From: Rubrivivax gelatinosus
GTDB taxonomy: Bacteria; Pseudomonadota; Gammaproteobacteria; Burkholderiales; Burkholderiaceae_C
Assembly: GCF_016583785.1 (NCBI RefSeq)
Contig: NZ_NRRU01000030.1
Coordinates: 1 to 51,840 of the forward strand
DNA: 51,840 bases
Direction of reading: 5' to 3'
Shown: piece by piece, positions 7,895 through 18,943 of the stretch
How positions within the stretch are numbered: the first letter of the stretch is position 1
How the letters are laid out: each line of letters begins with the position of its first letter
Made by a program: the position numbers and the translations under genes
The notes under the pieces: generated by a model
What the model saw: the letters and a program-made list of their open reading frames with translations, nothing else
What the model was told of the DNA's origin: nothing
Database searches by the model: none

Positions 7895-9660
7895 TCGGCC
7901 GCCGCAAGCCCGGCAACGGCGCCAGCGTGCGCAGCGTCAACTACGCCACCAGCCCGCTGCTGGCGAGCAAGACGCCGCCGTGGCGCTCGCGTTTCGTCGT
8001 CGCGCTGGTGGCGGCCTCGTTCGCGCTGCTGCTCGGCCGCGCGCTCTGGGTCCAGGTGCTGGGCAACGACTTCTATCAGAAGCAGGGCGAGAAGCGCTAC
8101 GCGCACACGCTGTCGCTGCAGGCCAGCCGCGGCCGCGTGCTCGACCGCAACGGCCTCGTGCTCGCCACCAGCGTGCCGTCGCCGTCGATCTGGGCGATCC
8201 CGAAGGATCTGCAGGCCGACGCGACGCAGCGGCGCACGCTGGCGCGCACGCTGGGCATGACGACGGCCGAGCTCGACACCCGGCTGGCCGGCAACCCGAA
8301 CTTCGTCTGGCTGCGCCGCCAGGCCGACGACGCCGTCTGGGACAGCGTCAAGGCGCTGGGCTTGAAGGGCGTCTACCAGGTGCGCGAGTACAAGCGCAGC
8401 TACCCCGAGGGCGAGTCGGCGGCGCACGTCGTCGGCTTCACCAACGTCGAGGAACACGGCCAGGAAGGCATCGAGCTGCGTTTCGACAAGGAGCTGCAGG
8501 GCCGCGACGGCCTGCGCGCCGTGGTGCGCGACCGCCTCGGCCGCGTCGTCGAGGACATCGGCGACCAGACCGCGGCGCTCGACGGCCGCGACGTCACGCT
8601 GGCGGTCGACTCCAAGATCCAGTTCTTCGCCTACCAGCGTGTGCGCGACGCGGTCGCGCAGCACGGGGCCAAGGCCGGCAGCGTGGTCGTGCTGGACGCG
8701 CTCACCGGCGAGGTGCTGGCGCTGGCCAACTACCCCAGCTACGACCCGGGGCAGCGGCGCAACCTGAGCGGCGCGCAGCTGCGCAACCGCGCGCTCACCG
8801 ACACCTTCGAGCCCGGCTCGACGATGAAGCCCTTCGTCGCCAGCCTGGCGATGGAGACCGGCCGCGTGACGGCGTCCACCGTCATCGACACCGCACCCGG
8901 GACGATCACGATCACCGGCTCGACGATCCGCGACTCGCACCCGCACGGCCCGCTCACCGTCGCCCAGGTGATCCAGAAGTCGAGCAACGTCGGCACCGTC
9001 AAGATGGCGATGCAGATGCAGCCGCGCGAGATGTGGGAGGTGTTCTCGGCCATCGGCCTGGGGCAGAAGCCGCAGATCGACTTCCCCGGCGCCGTCACCG
9101 GCCGGCTGCGCCCGTACAAGACCTGGCGCCCGATCGAGCAGGCGACGATGAGCTACGGCTACGGCCTGTCGGCGAGCCTGCTGCAGATCGCCCGCGGCTA
9201 CACCGTGTTCGCGCGCGACGGCGACATCGCGCCGGTTTCCATCCTGCGCCAGGAAGGCCCGACCGCCGGCGTCCAGGTCTTCAAGCCCGAGACCGCGCAC
9301 ACGATGCGCGCGATGCTGGGCCTGGTCACGCAGCGCGGCGGCACCGCGCCCAAGGCCGCCGCCATCGGCTACTCGACCGGTGGCAAGTCCGGCACTGCGC
9401 GCAAGCAGGAAGGCAAGGGCTACAGCAACAAGTACAGGGCCTGGTTCGTCGGCATCGCGCCGATCTCCGCGCCGCGCATCGTGGTCGCGGTGATGGTCGA
9501 CGAACCAAGCAAGGGCGTGTTCTTCGGCGGCGACGTCGCCGGCCCGGTGTTCAGCCAGGTCGTGCAGAACACGCTGCGCATGATGGGCGTGCCGCCGGAC
9601 ATCCCGGTGCAGGCGCAGATCGTCGCCGACCCGGCCGCCGCCGAGCAAGAAAGCTTCTGA
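7891..9660 (+). CDS. ftsI: Septal peptidoglycan transpeptidase FtsI (PBP3)
   Basis: A 589-residue class B penicillin-binding protein that crosslinks septal peptidoglycan together with FtsW. It has a single N-terminal transmembrane anchor (about residues 31-53) and a pedestal domain with the RGRVLDRNG motif. The transpeptidase domain carries the active-site STMK (Ser310-Lys313), SSN (364-366) and KSGT (499-502). All catalytic motifs are intact and the length is typical. It starts in a 4-base overlap with ftsL. A 43-base gap with a strong ribosome-binding site separates it from murE. Confidence 0.97.
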   Translation: MIGRRKPGNGASVRSVNYATSPLLASKTPPWRSRFVVALVAASFALLLGRALWVQVLGNDFYQKQGEKRYAHTLSLQASRGRVLDRNGLVLATSVPSPSIWAIPKDLQADATQRRTLARTLGMTTAELDTRLAGNPNFVWLRRQADDAVWDSVKALGLKGVYQVREYKRSYPEGESAAHVVGFTNVEEHGQEGIELRFDKELQGRDGLRAVVRDRLGRVVEDIGDQTAALDGRDVTLAVDSKIQFFAYQRVRDAVAQHGAKAGSVVVLDALTGEVLALANYPSYDPGQRRNLSGAQLRNRALTDTFEPGSTMKPFVASLAMETGRVTASTVIDTAPGTITITGSTIRDSHPHGPLTVAQVIQKSSNVGTVKMAMQMQPREMWEVFSAIGLGQKPQIDFPGAVTGRLRPYKTWRPIEQATMSYGYGLSASLLQIARGYTVFARDGDIAPVSILRQEGPTAGVQVFKPETAHTMRAMLGLVTQRGGTAPKAAAIGYSTGGKSGTARKQEGKGYSNKYRAWFVGIAPISAPRIVVAVMVDEPSKGVFFGGDVAGPVFSQVVQNTLRMMGVPPDIPVQAQIVADPAAAEQESF

Positions 9661-9703
9661 TGCAGATCTTCCGTTCCTCGTCCGCCAACCAGGGGGAGGG
9701 CGC

Positions 9704-11179
9704 ATGCCGCTGACGCGCCTGAAGTCCCCCGAGGCCGCCGCACGCTGGCTCTCGTCCTGGGTCACCGGCACGCTGCGCACCGACAGCCGTCTGGTGCAGC
9801 CCGGCGACGCCTTCATCGCCTGGCCGGGTTATGCCAACGACGGCCGCCGCTTCGTGCAGCAGGCGCTGGACGCCGGCGCCGCCACCTGCCTGGTCGAACT
9901 CGACGGCGTCGAGGCCTTCGGCTTCGAGGACGCGCGTGTGGCCACGCTGCCCGAACTGAAGGCGGCCACCGCCGGCATCGCGCACGCCTACTTCGAACAG
10001 CCGAGCCAGCGCCTGAAGGTCGTCGCGACCACCGGCACCAACGGCAAGACCTCGACCGCCTGGTGGACGGCGCAGGCCCTGACCGCACTCGGCCAGCGTT
10101 GCGGCGTGATGGGCACGCTCGGTGTCGGCGAGCCCGGCCACGTACAGGCCACGGGCCTCACCACGCCCGACCCGGTGACGCTGCACGCCGCCTTCCGCCG
10201 CTTCGTCGACCAGGGTTTCGCCGCCTGCGCGCTCGAAGCCTCGTCGATCGGCATCGTCGAGCACCGGCTGGACGCGGCCCACGTCGACGTCGCGCTGTTC
10301 ACCAACTTCACCCGCGACCACCTCGACTACCACGGCTCGATGGCCGCCTACTGGGAAGCCAAGCGCCGCCTGTTCGACTGGCCGGGCCTGAAGGCCGCGG
10401 TCATCAACATCGACGACGAGCAGGGCGCGCGCCTGGCCGCCGAAGGCCTGGCGCTGGACGTCTGGACCTATTCGACCTCGCAGCCGGCGCGGCTGCGCGC
10501 CGGCGAGCTGCGTTACGTCGACGGCGGCCTGGCCTTCACGCTGCACGAAGGCGACGCAACGGCCGAGGTGCGCAGCACGCTGATCGGCGAATACAACGCG
10601 CACAACCTGCTGGCGGTGCTGGGTGGCCTGCGCGCGCTGGGCGTGCCGCTGGCCGACGCCGCCGCGGTGGTGCCGGCGCTGGTGCCGGTGCCCGGGCGGC
10701 TGCAGCGGGTCGGCGACCCGGCGCTGGAAGTCGTCGTCGACTACGCCCACACGCCCGACGCGCTGGAGAAGGTGCTGCATGCGCTGCGCCCGCTGGCCGC
10801 GGCGCGCGGCGGCCAGCTCTGGTGCCTGTTCGGCTGCGGCGGCAACCGTGACGCGACCAAGCGCCCGCTGATGGGTGCGATCGCCGCGCGCCTGGCCGAC
10901 CGTGTCGTCGCCACCAGCGACAACCCGCGCGACGAGTCGCCGGCCTTCATCCTGTCGCAGATCCTGGCCGGCGTGCCCGGCCACGACGAGGTCGACGTCA
11001 TCGAGGACCGCGGCGAGGCGATCGCCTATGCGATCGCCAATGCCGCTGCCGGCGACGTCGTGCTGCTGGCCGGCAAGGGCCACGAGGACTACCAGGAGAT
11101 CAAGGGCGTGCGCCGCCCCTTCTCCGACGAAACCCAGGCGCGCGCCGCGCTCGCGCGCCGGCCGGGAGCCCAGGGATGA
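9704..11179 (+). CDS. murE: UDP-MurNAc-tripeptide synthetase MurE (meso-diaminopimelate adding)
   Basis: A 491-residue Mur ligase that adds meso-diaminopimelate to UDP-MurNAc-L-Ala-D-Glu with ATP in the cytoplasm. The P-loop is GTNGKT at 111-116 and the Mur signature TNFTRDHLDYHG follows. DNPR at 406-409 is the motif associated with meso-DAP rather than lysine specificity, so the peptidoglycan should be of the DAP type. The ATG at 9704 follows GGGGGAGGG at 9692-9700. It overlaps murF by 4 bases. Confidence 0.96.
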   Translation: MPLTRLKSPEAAARWLSSWVTGTLRTDSRLVQPGDAFIAWPGYANDGRRFVQQALDAGAATCLVELDGVEAFGFEDARVATLPELKAATAGIAHAYFEQPSQRLKVVATTGTNGKTSTAWWTAQALTALGQRCGVMGTLGVGEPGHVQATGLTTPDPVTLHAAFRRFVDQGFAACALEASSIGIVEHRLDAAHVDVALFTNFTRDHLDYHGSMAAYWEAKRRLFDWPGLKAAVINIDDEQGARLAAEGLALDVWTYSTSQPARLRAGELRYVDGGLAFTLHEGDATAEVRSTLIGEYNAHNLLAVLGGLRALGVPLADAAAVVPALVPVPGRLQRVGDPALEVVVDYAHTPDALEKVLHALRPLAAARGGQLWCLFGCGGNRDATKRPLMGAIAARLADRVVATSDNPRDESPAFILSQILAGVPGHDEVDVIEDRGEAIAYAIANAAAGDVVLLAGKGHEDYQEIKGVRRPFSDETQARAALARRPGAQG

Positions 11180-12522
11180 TGCTGACGCTGGCGCAAGCGC
11201 TGCCGCTCGTGCCCGGCGCGACGCTGGTCGGCGACGCGTCGACCGCGTTCGCACGTGTGCACAGCGACACGCGCACGCTGCGCCCGGGCGACCTGTTCGT
11301 CGCGCTGCGCGGCGAACGTTTCGACGGCCACGACTTCCTGGCCGGCGCCCGCGCCGCCGGGGCGGTGGCCGCGATCGCCGAGACCGGGCTGTCCGACGCG
11401 GTGCCGGGGCTGCTGGTCGCCGACTCGCTGGCCGCGCTGCAGCAGCTGGCCGCCGGCTGGCGCGCGCGGTTCACCTTGCCGCTGGTGGCGGTCACCGGCA
11501 GCAACGGCAAGACCACGGTCACGCAGATGCTCGCGGCCATCCTGCGCGCCGCGCACGGCGACGCCGCGTTCGCGACCCGCGGCAACCTGAACAACCACAT
11601 CGGCGTGCCGCTGACGCTGCTGGGACTGCGTCCCGACCACGCCGCCGGCGTCGTCGAACTCGGCATGAACCACCCGGGCGAGATCGCCGAGCTGGTGGCC
11701 ATCGCCCGGCCGACGATCGCGCTCGTCAACAACGCCCAGCGTGAACACCAGGAGTTCATGGCCACGGTCGAGGCGGTGGCGCGCGAGAACGGCCAGGCCA
11801 TTGCCGCGCTGCCGGCCGACGGCGTCGCCGTGTTCCCGGCCGACGACGAATACACGCCGCTGTGGCGCGAACTCGCCGCGGCGCGCCGCACGCTCACGTT
11901 CGCGCTCGACGGCGACGCCGACCTCACGGCAAGCGCCGACTGGCACGGCGACCGCTGGCACCTGAGGATGACGACGCCGGCCGGCCCGGTGGCAACGACG
12001 CTGGCCGCCGCCGGCCGCCACAACGTCAAGAACGCGCTCGCCGCCGCCGCCTGTGCGCTGGCCGCCGGGGTCGCGCCGGCCGCCATCGCCGCCGGCCTGG
12101 GCGCGTTCCAGCCGGTCGCCGGGCGCTCGCATGCGGCCCGTGTCGCGACGCCGCGCGGCGAGATCACGCTGGTCGACGACAGCTACAACGCCAACCCGGA
12201 TTCGGTGCTGGCCGCGATCGCGGTGCTGGCCTCGCTGCCCGGCCCGCGCTGGCTGGTGCTGGGCGACATGGGCGAGGTCGGCGACCGCGGCGCCGAGTTC
12301 CACGCCGAGGTCGGCGCCGCGGCGCGGGCCCAGGGCGTCGACTGCGTCTGGACTGCGGGCACGCTGTCGGCGCAGGTCGGCGCCGATCGTCATTTCAAGG
12401 ATGCCGCGGCCATCGTCGCGGCGCTCGCCGAGGCGCCGGCTGCTGCTTCGGTGCTGGTCAAGGGTTCCCGGTTCATGCGGATGGAGCAGGTGGTGCGCGC
12501 GTTGAAGGAAGGGGTGCGCTGA
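11176..12522 (+). CDS. murF: UDP-MurNAc-pentapeptide synthetase MurF
   Basis: A 448-residue Mur ligase that adds D-Ala-D-Ala to UDP-MurNAc-tripeptide. The P-loop GSNGKT is at 108-113. The central domain shows [13 protein letters not shown] and [13 protein letters not shown], and the C-terminal domain [10 protein letters not shown], all characteristic of MurF. ATG 11176 overlaps the murE stop by 4 bases. Its TGA shares one base with the mraY start (TGATG). Its substrate D-Ala-D-Ala comes from the Ddl enzyme encoded downstream in the same cluster. Confidence 0.96.
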   Translation: MMLTLAQALPLVPGATLVGDASTAFARVHSDTRTLRPGDLFVALRGERFDGHDFLAGARAAGAVAAIAETGLSDAVPGLLVADSLAALQQLAAGWRARFTLPLVAVTGSNGKTTVTQMLAAILRAAHGDAAFATRGNLNNHIGVPLTLLGLRPDHAAGVVELGMNHPGEIAELVAIARPTIALVNNAQREHQEFMATVEAVARENGQAIAALPADGVAVFPADDEYTPLWRELAAARRTLTFALDGDADLTASADWHGDRWHLRMTTPAGPVATTLAAAGRHNVKNALAAAACALAAGVAPAAIAAGLGAFQPVAGRSHAARVATPRGEITLVDDSYNANPDSVLAAIAVLASLPGPRWLVLGDMGEVGDRGAEFHAEVGAAARAQGVDCVWTAGTLSAQVGADRHFKDAAAIVAALAEAPAAASVLVKGSRFMRMEQVVRALKEGVR

Positions 12523-13703
12523 TGCTGCTCGCGCTCACCCAGTGGCTGCTGGCGCTGTTCCCCGACGAGCTCGGGTTCCTGCGTGTCTTCCAGTACCTGA
12601 CCTTCCGCGCGGTGCTGGCGGCGATGACGGCGCTGCTGATCGGCCTGGCGCTGGGCCCCTGGGTCATCCGCCGCCTCACCGAGCTGAAGATCGGCCAGCC
12701 GATCCGCGAATACGGTGTCCAGTCGCACCTGGGCAAACGCGGCACGCCGACGATGGGCGGCGTGCTCGTGCTGCTGGGCATCGGCGTGTCGACGCTGCTG
12801 TGGTTCGACTGGAGCAACCGCTTCGTCTGGGTCGTGATGCTGGTGACCTTCGGCTTCGGCGCCATCGGCTGGGTCGACGACTACCGCAAGGTCGTCAACA
12901 AGGACCCGGAAGGCATGCGCTCGCGCGAGAAGTTCTTCTGGCAGACGCTGATCGGGCTGGTGGCCGCGATCTACCTCGCCTTCAGCGTCTCCGAGACCTC
13001 CAACCTGCGCGTGCTCGAGCTGTTCCTGCGCTGGGTGACGAGCGGCTTCTCGAACGAGCTGCCGCCCAAGGCCGACCTGATCGTGCCCTTCTTCAAGACC
13101 GTCAGCTATCCGCTGGGTGTGTTCGGCTTCATGGCGCTGACCTGGTTCGTCATCGTCGGCGCCAGCAACGCGGTCAACTTCACCGACGGCCTGGACGGGC
13201 TGGCCATCATGCCGGTGGTGCTGGTCGGCTCGGCGCTCGGTGTCTTCGCCTACGTCACCGGCAACTCGGTGTTCTCGCGCTACCTGCTGCTGCCCTACAT
13301 CCCGGGCGCGGGCGAACTGCTGGTGTTCTGCGCCGCGCTCGCCGGCGCGGGCCTGGCCTTCCTGTGGTTCAACGCGAACCCGGCGCAGGTCTTCATGGGC
13401 GACGTCGGCGCGCTGTCGCTGGGCGGCGCGCTCGGCACCATCGCCGTCATCACGCGCCAGGAGATCTTGCTCGGGATCATGGGCGGCGTCTTCGTCGCCG
13501 AGGCGCTGTCGGTGATGACCCAGGTCGCCTGGTTCAAGTACACGAAGAAGCGCTACGGCGAAGGCCGGCGCATCTTCCTGATGGCGCCGCTGCACCACCA
13601 CTACGAGAAGAAGGGCTGGACCGAGAGCCAGGTGGTCGTGCGCTTCTGGATCATCACGATGCTGCTGTGCCTGGTCGGGCTGGCGAGCCTGAAGCTGCGG
13701 TGA
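12522..13703 (+). CDS. mraY: Phospho-MurNAc-pentapeptide transferase MraY
   Basis: A 393-residue polytopic inner-membrane enzyme (about ten helices) that transfers phospho-MurNAc-pentapeptide to undecaprenyl phosphate, giving lipid I. The essential Asp pair is in GWVDDYRK (Asp119, Asp120), the third catalytic motif NFTDGLDG is at 219-226 and the histidine motif [11 protein letters not shown] has His358-360. The length is typical of the longer betaproteobacterial MraY. The ATG at 12522 overlaps the murF stop by one base. The open frame upstream of it lies over murF and is not coding. Confidence 0.96.
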   Translation: MLLALTQWLLALFPDELGFLRVFQYLTFRAVLAAMTALLIGLALGPWVIRRLTELKIGQPIREYGVQSHLGKRGTPTMGGVLVLLGIGVSTLLWFDWSNRFVWVVMLVTFGFGAIGWVDDYRKVVNKDPEGMRSREKFFWQTLIGLVAAIYLAFSVSETSNLRVLELFLRWVTSGFSNELPPKADLIVPFFKTVSYPLGVFGFMALTWFVIVGASNAVNFTDGLDGLAIMPVVLVGSALGVFAYVTGNSVFSRYLLLPYIPGAGELLVFCAALAGAGLAFLWFNANPAQVFMGDVGALSLGGALGTIAVITRQEILLGIMGGVFVAEALSVMTQVAWFKYTKKRYGEGRRIFLMAPLHHHYEKKGWTESQVVVRFWIITMLLCLVGLASLKLR

Positions 13704-13708
13704 ACACG

Positions 13709-15211
13709 ATGAACAGCTTCGCCGAAAAAACCGTGCTCGTGCTCGGCCTGGGTGACTCCGGCCTGGCGATGGCGACCTGGGCCTCGCGCCACGGTGCCTT
13801 CGTGCGCGTCTGGGATTCGCGCGAGCAGCCGCCCAACGCCGTCGGCCTGCGCGACCACTGCCCGGGCGCCGAGTTGATCGGCGGCGCGCTCGATGCCGCC
13901 GCGTTCGAAGGTGTCGACCGGGTGCTGAAGAGCCCGGGGCTGTCGCCGCACGACGCGCGCATCGCGCCCGTGCTCGCCGCCGTGCGTGCCGACGGCGTGC
14001 CGGTGCAGGGCGAACTCGAGGTCTTCGCCGAAGCGCTGGCGGCGCTGAAGGCCGAACGCGGTTACGCGCCGCAGGTGATCGCGATCACCGGCACCAACGG
14101 CAAGACGACGACGACGACGCTCACCGGCCTGCTGGTCGAACGTGCCGGGCGCAGCGTCGCGCTCGCCGGCAACATCGGCCCGACCATGCTGGACACGCTG
14201 GCCGCGCGGCTGGAGGACCTGCCCGAGGTCTGGGTGCTCGAGCTCTCCAGCTTCCAGCTCGACGGCGTCACCGGCTTCGAGCCGGCCGCCGCGACCGTGC
14301 TCAACGTCACCCAGGACCACCTCGACTGGCACGGCTCGATGGCCGCCTACACCGAGGCCAAGACGCGTGTCTTCGGCCGCGACGCGGTGATGGTGATCAA
14401 CCGCGACGACGCCATCGTCGAGGCGATGGTGCCGGCGCCGCTGCCGGCCAAGGGCCGCAACAAGCCGGTGGGTCGCAGCGTGCAGCGTTTCGGCCTGGAC
14501 GCACCGCGCCGCCCGGGCGACTGGGGCCTGGTGGTCGAGAACGGCATGGCCTGGCTGGTGCGGGCGCTGCCGGCCGACGAGACCGTCAAGCTGCGCCGCG
14601 ACGAAGAACACGAGATCCACCTGCAGCGCCTGATGCCGGCCGACGCGCTGCGCATCCGCGGCCGCCACAACGCCGCCAACGCACTCGCCGCGCTGGCGCT
14701 GGCCAGCGCCATCGGCTGCCCGCTGGCGCCGATGCTGCACGGCCTGCGCGACTACGCCGGCGAGCCGCACCGCGTGCAGTGGATCGCCACCGTCGGTGAT
14801 GTCGAGGCTTTCGACGACAGCAAGGGCACCAACGTCGGCGCCACCGTCGCCGCGCTCGACGGCCTGGGGGCCGACAAGGCGCCGGCCAAGCTGGTCGTGA
14901 TCCTCGGCGGCGACGGCAAGGGCCAGGACTTCGCGCCGCTGGCCGCGCCGCTGGCGCGCTGGGCGCGTGCCGTGGCGACCATCGGCCGCGACGCCGCCGC
15001 GATCGAGCCGCACGTGAACGGCCCGGTGCTGGCACGCCACGACACGCTGCAAGCCGCAGTCGCCTGGTGCTTCGAGCAGGCGCAGCCCGGCGACGCCGTG
15101 CTGCTGAGCCCGGCTTGCGCCAGCCTGGACATGTTCCGCAACTACGCCCACCGCGCCGAGGTCTTCGCCGCCGCGGTGCAGGACGTGGCAGCGCAGAAGG
15201 GCCAGGCATGA
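13709..15211 (+). CDS. murD: UDP-MurNAc-L-alanine:D-glutamate ligase MurD
   Basis: A 500-residue Mur ligase that adds D-glutamate to UDP-MurNAc-L-Ala. The N-terminal Rossmann motif is [14 protein letters not shown] and the P-loop GTNGKT is at 128-133, followed by [16 protein letters not shown] 13709 has GGTGA five bases upstream. A GTG at 13700 overlapping the mraY stop (GTGA) is a close alternative that would add three residues. It is longer than E. coli MurD (about 438), with an expanded segment around residues 240-300. It overlaps ftsW by 4 bases. Confidence 0.95.
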   Translation: MNSFAEKTVLVLGLGDSGLAMATWASRHGAFVRVWDSREQPPNAVGLRDHCPGAELIGGALDAAAFEGVDRVLKSPGLSPHDARIAPVLAAVRADGVPVQGELEVFAEALAALKAERGYAPQVIAITGTNGKTTTTTLTGLLVERAGRSVALAGNIGPTMLDTLAARLEDLPEVWVLELSSFQLDGVTGFEPAAATVLNVTQDHLDWHGSMAAYTEAKTRVFGRDAVMVINRDDAIVEAMVPAPLPAKGRNKPVGRSVQRFGLDAPRRPGDWGLVVENGMAWLVRALPADETVKLRRDEEHEIHLQRLMPADALRIRGRHNAANALAALALASAIGCPLAPMLHGLRDYAGEPHRVQWIATVGDVEAFDDSKGTNVGATVAALDGLGADKAPAKLVVILGGDGKGQDFAPLAAPLARWARAVATIGRDAAAIEPHVNGPVLARHDTLQAAVAWCFEQAQPGDAVLLSPACASLDMFRNYAHRAEVFAAAVQDVAAQKGQA

Positions 15212-16446
15212 ACGCCATCGGCGCGATCCGCAACTGGTGGGCGACGCGGCGCGAGAGCGTCGGCGCGCTGCCGGTGCGCGACCGCGTCGTCGCCGGCGCG
15301 CGCCCGGCCGCGCTGCGCGCCTTCGACCAGACCCTGGTCGCCGTCATCGCGACGCTGCTGTGCCTGGGGCTGGTGATGGTCTATTCGGCCTCGATCGCGC
15401 TGCCCGACAACCCGAAGTTCAGCAACTACTCGCAGGCCTACTTCCTGACGCGGCACGTGTTCTCGCTGGTGCTGGGCGCGGTGGTCGCGTTCGCGGTCGT
15501 CCAGGTGCCGATCTCGTTCTGGGAAAAACACGCCGAGAAGATCTTCGTCGTCTCGCTGCTGCTGCTGGTGCTGGTGCTGCTGCCCTTCGTCGGCAAGGTG
15601 GTGAACAACTCGCGCCGCTGGATCCCGCTGGGCATCATGAACTTCCAGCCCTCGGAGCTGGCCAAGATCACGATCGCGATGTACGCCGCCAGCTACATGG
15701 TGCGCAAGATGGACGTGAAGGAGAACTTCTTCCGCGCCGTCTGGCCGATGGTGGTGGCGGTGGCCTTCATCGGCGCGCTGCTGCTGCGCCAGCCCGACAT
15801 GGGCGCCTTCATCGTCATCGCGACGGTGGCGATGGGGCTGCTGTTCCTGGGCGGCGTCAACGGCCGCATGTTCTTCCTGATCGCCGCGGTGCTGGTGGCC
15901 ACCTTCGCCACCATCATCGCCTTCGACGACCTGCGGCGCGACCGCATCCTCGCCTACCTGAATCCCTGGGACCCGCTCTATGCCCAGGGCAAGGCCTACC
16001 AGCTGACGCACTCGCTGATCGCCTTCGGCCGCGGCGAGATCTTCGGCCAGGGGCTGGGCGCCAGCGTCGAGAAGCTGCACTACCTGCCCGAGGCGCACAC
16101 CGACTTCCTGCTCGCGGTGATCGGCGAGGAACTGGGTTTCGTCGGCGTCGCCGCGGTCATCGCGCTGTTCTTCTGGATGACGCGGCGCATCTTCGTCATC
16201 GGCCGCCAGGCGATCGCCCTGGACCGCGTCTTCGCCGGGCTGATGGTGCAGGGCGTGGGCATCTGGATGGGCGGCCAGGCCTTCATCAACATGGGCGTGA
16301 ACCTCGGCGTGCTGCCGACCAAGGGCCTGACGCTGCCGCTGATGAGCTACGGCGGCTCGGCGATCCTGATGAACCTCATCGCGCTGGCGATCGTGGTGCG
16401 GGTGGATATAGAGAATCGCAGCTTGATGCGCGGAGGCCGGTCATGA
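15208..16446 (+). CDS. ftsW: Septal peptidoglycan glycosyltransferase FtsW
   Basis: A 412-residue SEDS-family polymerase with about ten transmembrane helices. It polymerises lipid II into septal glycan strands in complex with FtsI. Visible SEDS motifs are [10 protein letters not shown] in the first helix, [37 protein letters not shown] and the C-terminal [16 protein letters not shown]. The N-terminus carries about 40 cytoplasmic, Arg-rich residues before the first helix. It starts in a 4-base overlap with murD and ends in a 4-base overlap with murG. Confidence 0.96.
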   Translation: MNAIGAIRNWWATRRESVGALPVRDRVVAGARPAALRAFDQTLVAVIATLLCLGLVMVYSASIALPDNPKFSNYSQAYFLTRHVFSLVLGAVVAFAVVQVPISFWEKHAEKIFVVSLLLLVLVLLPFVGKVVNNSRRWIPLGIMNFQPSELAKITIAMYAASYMVRKMDVKENFFRAVWPMVVAVAFIGALLLRQPDMGAFIVIATVAMGLLFLGGVNGRMFFLIAAVLVATFATIIAFDDLRRDRILAYLNPWDPLYAQGKAYQLTHSLIAFGRGEIFGQGLGASVEKLHYLPEAHTDFLLAVIGEELGFVGVAAVIALFFWMTRRIFVIGRQAIALDRVFAGLMVQGVGIWMGGQAFINMGVNLGVLPTKGLTLPLMSYGGSAILMNLIALAIVVRVDIENRSLMRGGRS

Positions 16447-17522
16447 GCGGCCGCCACCTCGTCGTGATGGCCGCCGGCACCGGCGGCCACGTGATCCCCG
16501 GCATCGCGGTCGCACGCGAGATGCAGCGCCGCGGCTGGAGCGTCAGCTGGCTGGGCACGCGCAGCGGCATGGAGAACAAGCTGGTGCCGCCGACCGGCAT
16601 CACGCTCGACGCGATCGGCTTCGCCGGCCTGCGCGGCAAGGGCGCGATGGGCGCGCTGACCGGCGGCCTGCGCCTGCTGAAGGCCTTCGCCGACTGCCTG
16701 GGCATCCTGCGCCGGCGCCGTGCCGACGCCGTGCTCGGCATGGGCGGCTACGTCTGCTTCCCCGGCGGGCTGATGGCTTCGCTGCTGTCCAGGCCGCTGG
16801 TGCTGGTCAACGCCGACGCCGCGATGCTGCTGTCCAACCGCTCGCTGCTGCCGGTGGCCGACCGCGTCGCGTTCGGCTTCGACGGCGCTGCGGCGAAGGC
16901 GACGAAAAACGCCGTCGTCACCGGCAACCCGGTGCGCGCCGAGATCGAGGCGCTGCCGGCGCCGGCCGAACGTTATGCCGGCCGCAGCGGGCCGCTGAAG
17001 CTGCTCGTCGTCGGCGGCAGCCTGGGCGCCAAGGTGCTCAACGACACCGTGCCGCAGGCGCTGGCCCGGCTGGCGCCGCACGAACGTCCGTGGGTCACGC
17101 ACCAGACCGGCGTCGCCCAGCTGGACGCGGTGAAGGCGGCCTACGCCAGCGCCGGCGTCGCCGCCGACGTGCTGCCCTTCATCGACGACATGCCGCGCCG
17201 CCTGGCCGACTGCGACCTGATGCTGTGCCGCGCCGGCGCGATCACCGTCAGCGAACTCTGCGCCGCCGGCGTGCCGGCGATCCTGGTGCCGCTGATCGTC
17301 AGCACCACCTCGCACCAGCGCGACAACGCCGAGATGATGGCCGCGCAAGGTGCTGCCAAGCACCTGCCGCAGCCCGAACTGAACCCCGAACGCCTGGCCG
17401 ACGAACTGCGCACGCTGGACCGCGCCGCGCTCGCCGCGATGGCCGACCGCGCCCGCGCCCTCGCCCGCCCGCAGGCGGCCGCGCGTGTCGCCGACCTCAT
17501 TGAAGAACTGACCCCGCGATGA
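16443..17522 (+). CDS. murG: Lipid II synthase MurG (UDP-GlcNAc transferase)
   Basis: A 359-residue GT28 peripheral membrane enzyme that adds GlcNAc to lipid I. The N-terminal glycine loop [12 protein letters not shown], a second G-loop ([13 protein letters not shown]) and the C-terminal nucleotide-sugar region [23 protein letters not shown] ... HQRDNAEMM are all present. One oddity: the segment that reads HEQN followed by glycine/alanine in E. coli MurG reads [12 protein letters not shown] here, in otherwise normal context. It overlaps ftsW and murC by 4 bases each. Confidence 0.95.
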   Translation: MSGRHLVVMAAGTGGHVIPGIAVAREMQRRGWSVSWLGTRSGMENKLVPPTGITLDAIGFAGLRGKGAMGALTGGLRLLKAFADCLGILRRRRADAVLGMGGYVCFPGGLMASLLSRPLVLVNADAAMLLSNRSLLPVADRVAFGFDGAAAKATKNAVVTGNPVRAEIEALPAPAERYAGRSGPLKLLVVGGSLGAKVLNDTVPQALARLAPHERPWVTHQTGVAQLDAVKAAYASAGVAADVLPFIDDMPRRLADCDLMLCRAGAITVSELCAAGVPAILVPLIVSTTSHQRDNAEMMAAQGAAKHLPQPELNPERLADELRTLDRAALAAMADRARALARPQAAARVADLIEELTPR

Positions 17523-18943
17523 AACACGCCGTCAAGCAGATCCACTTCGTCGGCGTCGGCGGCGCCGGCATGAGCGGCATCGCCGAGATCCTGCACAACC
17601 TGGGCTACCGCGTCAGCGGCAGCGACCAGGCCGCCAGCGCCACCACCGAGCGTTTGGCCGCGCTCGGCCTGCGCATCGCCATCGGCCACGACGCCGCCAA
17701 CATCGAGGGCGCCGACGCCGTCGTCGTCTCCACCGCGGTGAAGAGCGACAACCCCGAGGTGATCACGGCGCGTGCGCGCCGCATCCCGGTGGTGCCGCGT
17801 GCGGTGATGCTGGCCGAGCTGATGCGGCTGCGCCGCGGCATCGCGATCGCCGGCACGCACGGCAAGACGACGACGACCTCGCTCGTCGCCAGCGTGCTCG
17901 CCGAAGCCGGCCGCGACCCGACCTTCGTCATCGGCGGCAAGCTGCTGAGCGCCGGCGCCAACTCGCGCCTGGGTTCGGGCGAGTACATCGTCGTCGAGGC
18001 CGACGAGAGCGACGCCTCGTTCCTGAACCTGATGCCGATCATGGCCGTCGTCACCAACATCGACGCCGACCACATGGAGACCTACGGCCACGACCTGTCG
18101 CGGCTGCGTTCGGCCTTCGTCGACTTCATCCACCGCATGCCCTTCTACGGCGCCGCCATCGTCTGCGGCGACGACCCCGGCGTGCGCGCGATCCTGCCGA
18201 TGCTCTCGCGCCCGGTGGTCAGCTACGGCCTGGGCGAGGACGTGCAGGTGCGCGCCGTCGACGTCGAGGCGCTGCCCGGCGGCCAGATGCGTTTCGTCGC
18301 CCAGCGCCGCAACGGCGTCGACATGCCCGACCTGGCGATCACGCTGAACCTGCCCGGCGTGCACAACGTGCGCAACGCGCTGGCGGCGATCGCGGTGGCG
18401 ATGGAACTCGAGCTGCCCGACGAGCCGACGGTGCGTGCGCTGGCCGGCTTCACCGGCGTCGGCCGCCGCTTCCAGCGCTGGGGCGAGCTGCCGGTGGCGC
18501 CGGCGCGCGGCAGCGGCACCTTCACGCTGATCGACGACTACGGCCACCACCCGGCCGAGATGGCGGCCGTGATCGCCGCAGCGCGTGGCGCCTTCCCCGG
18601 CCGGCGCCTGGTGCTGGCCTTCCAGCCGCACCGCTACACCCGCACGCGCGACTGCTTCGAGGACTTCGTCAAGGTCATGGGCAGCGCCGACGCGGTGCTG
18701 CTGACCGAGGTCTACGCCGCCGGCGAGCCGCCGATCGTCGCCGCCGACGGCCGCGCGCTGGCGCGTTCGCTGCGTGTCGCCGGCAAGGTCGACCCGGTGT
18801 TCGTCGACGCCGTCGGCGATCTGCCGGCGGCGATCGCCGAGTTCGCGCAGGACGGCGACGTCGTCATCGCGATGGGTGCGGGTTCGATGGGCGGGGTGCC
18901 GCAGAAGGTCGTGGAGTTGACGCAACAAGGAGTGGTGGCATGA
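17519..18943 (+). CDS. murC: UDP-MurNAc:L-alanine ligase MurC
   Basis: A 474-residue Mur ligase that attaches L-alanine to UDP-MurNAc, the first step of stem-peptide synthesis. The N-terminal Rossmann motif is GVGGAGMSG at 12-20 and the P-loop GTHGKT at 112-117. It also has [12 protein letters not shown], the [13 protein letters not shown] signature and the C-terminal [13 protein letters not shown] and FQPHRYTRT motifs. It overlaps murG and ddl by 4 bases each, consistent with translational coupling. Confidence 0.97.
   Translation: MKHAVKQIHFVGVGGAGMSGIAEILHNLGYRVSGSDQAASATTERLAALGLRIAIGHDAANIEGADAVVVSTAVKSDNPEVITARARRIPVVPRAVMLAELMRLRRGIAIAGTHGKTTTTSLVASVLAEAGRDPTFVIGGKLLSAGANSRLGSGEYIVVEADESDASFLNLMPIMAVVTNIDADHMETYGHDLSRLRSAFVDFIHRMPFYGAAIVCGDDPGVRAILPMLSRPVVSYGLGEDVQVRAVDVEALPGGQMRFVAQRRNGVDMPDLAITLNLPGVHNVRNALAAIAVAMELELPDEPTVRALAGFTGVGRRFQRWGELPVAPARGSGTFTLIDDYGHHPAEMAAVIAAARGAFPGRRLVLAFQPHRYTRTRDCFEDFVKVMGSADAVLLTEVYAAGEPPIVAADGRALARSLRVAGKVDPVFVDAVGDLPAAIAEFAQDGDVVIAMGAGSMGGVPQKVVELTQQGVVA

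Noticed and set aside
7678..9816. Antisense open frame of about 710 codons opposite ftsI
   Set aside because: Same composition artefact; ftsI motifs are intact on the plus strand.
11862..12521. Upstream in-frame extension of mraY across murF
   Set aside because: The extension is Arg/Gly-rich out-of-frame murF sequence; the true mraY start at 12522 follows family length. The same holds for extensions before murD, ftsW, murG, ftsA, rsmH and the TonB receptor gene.
12522..15211. Possible gene fusion in the mraY-murD-ftsW stretch suggested by very long frames
   Set aside because: Stops and starts overlap by 1-4 bases in different frames and each protein has normal termini.
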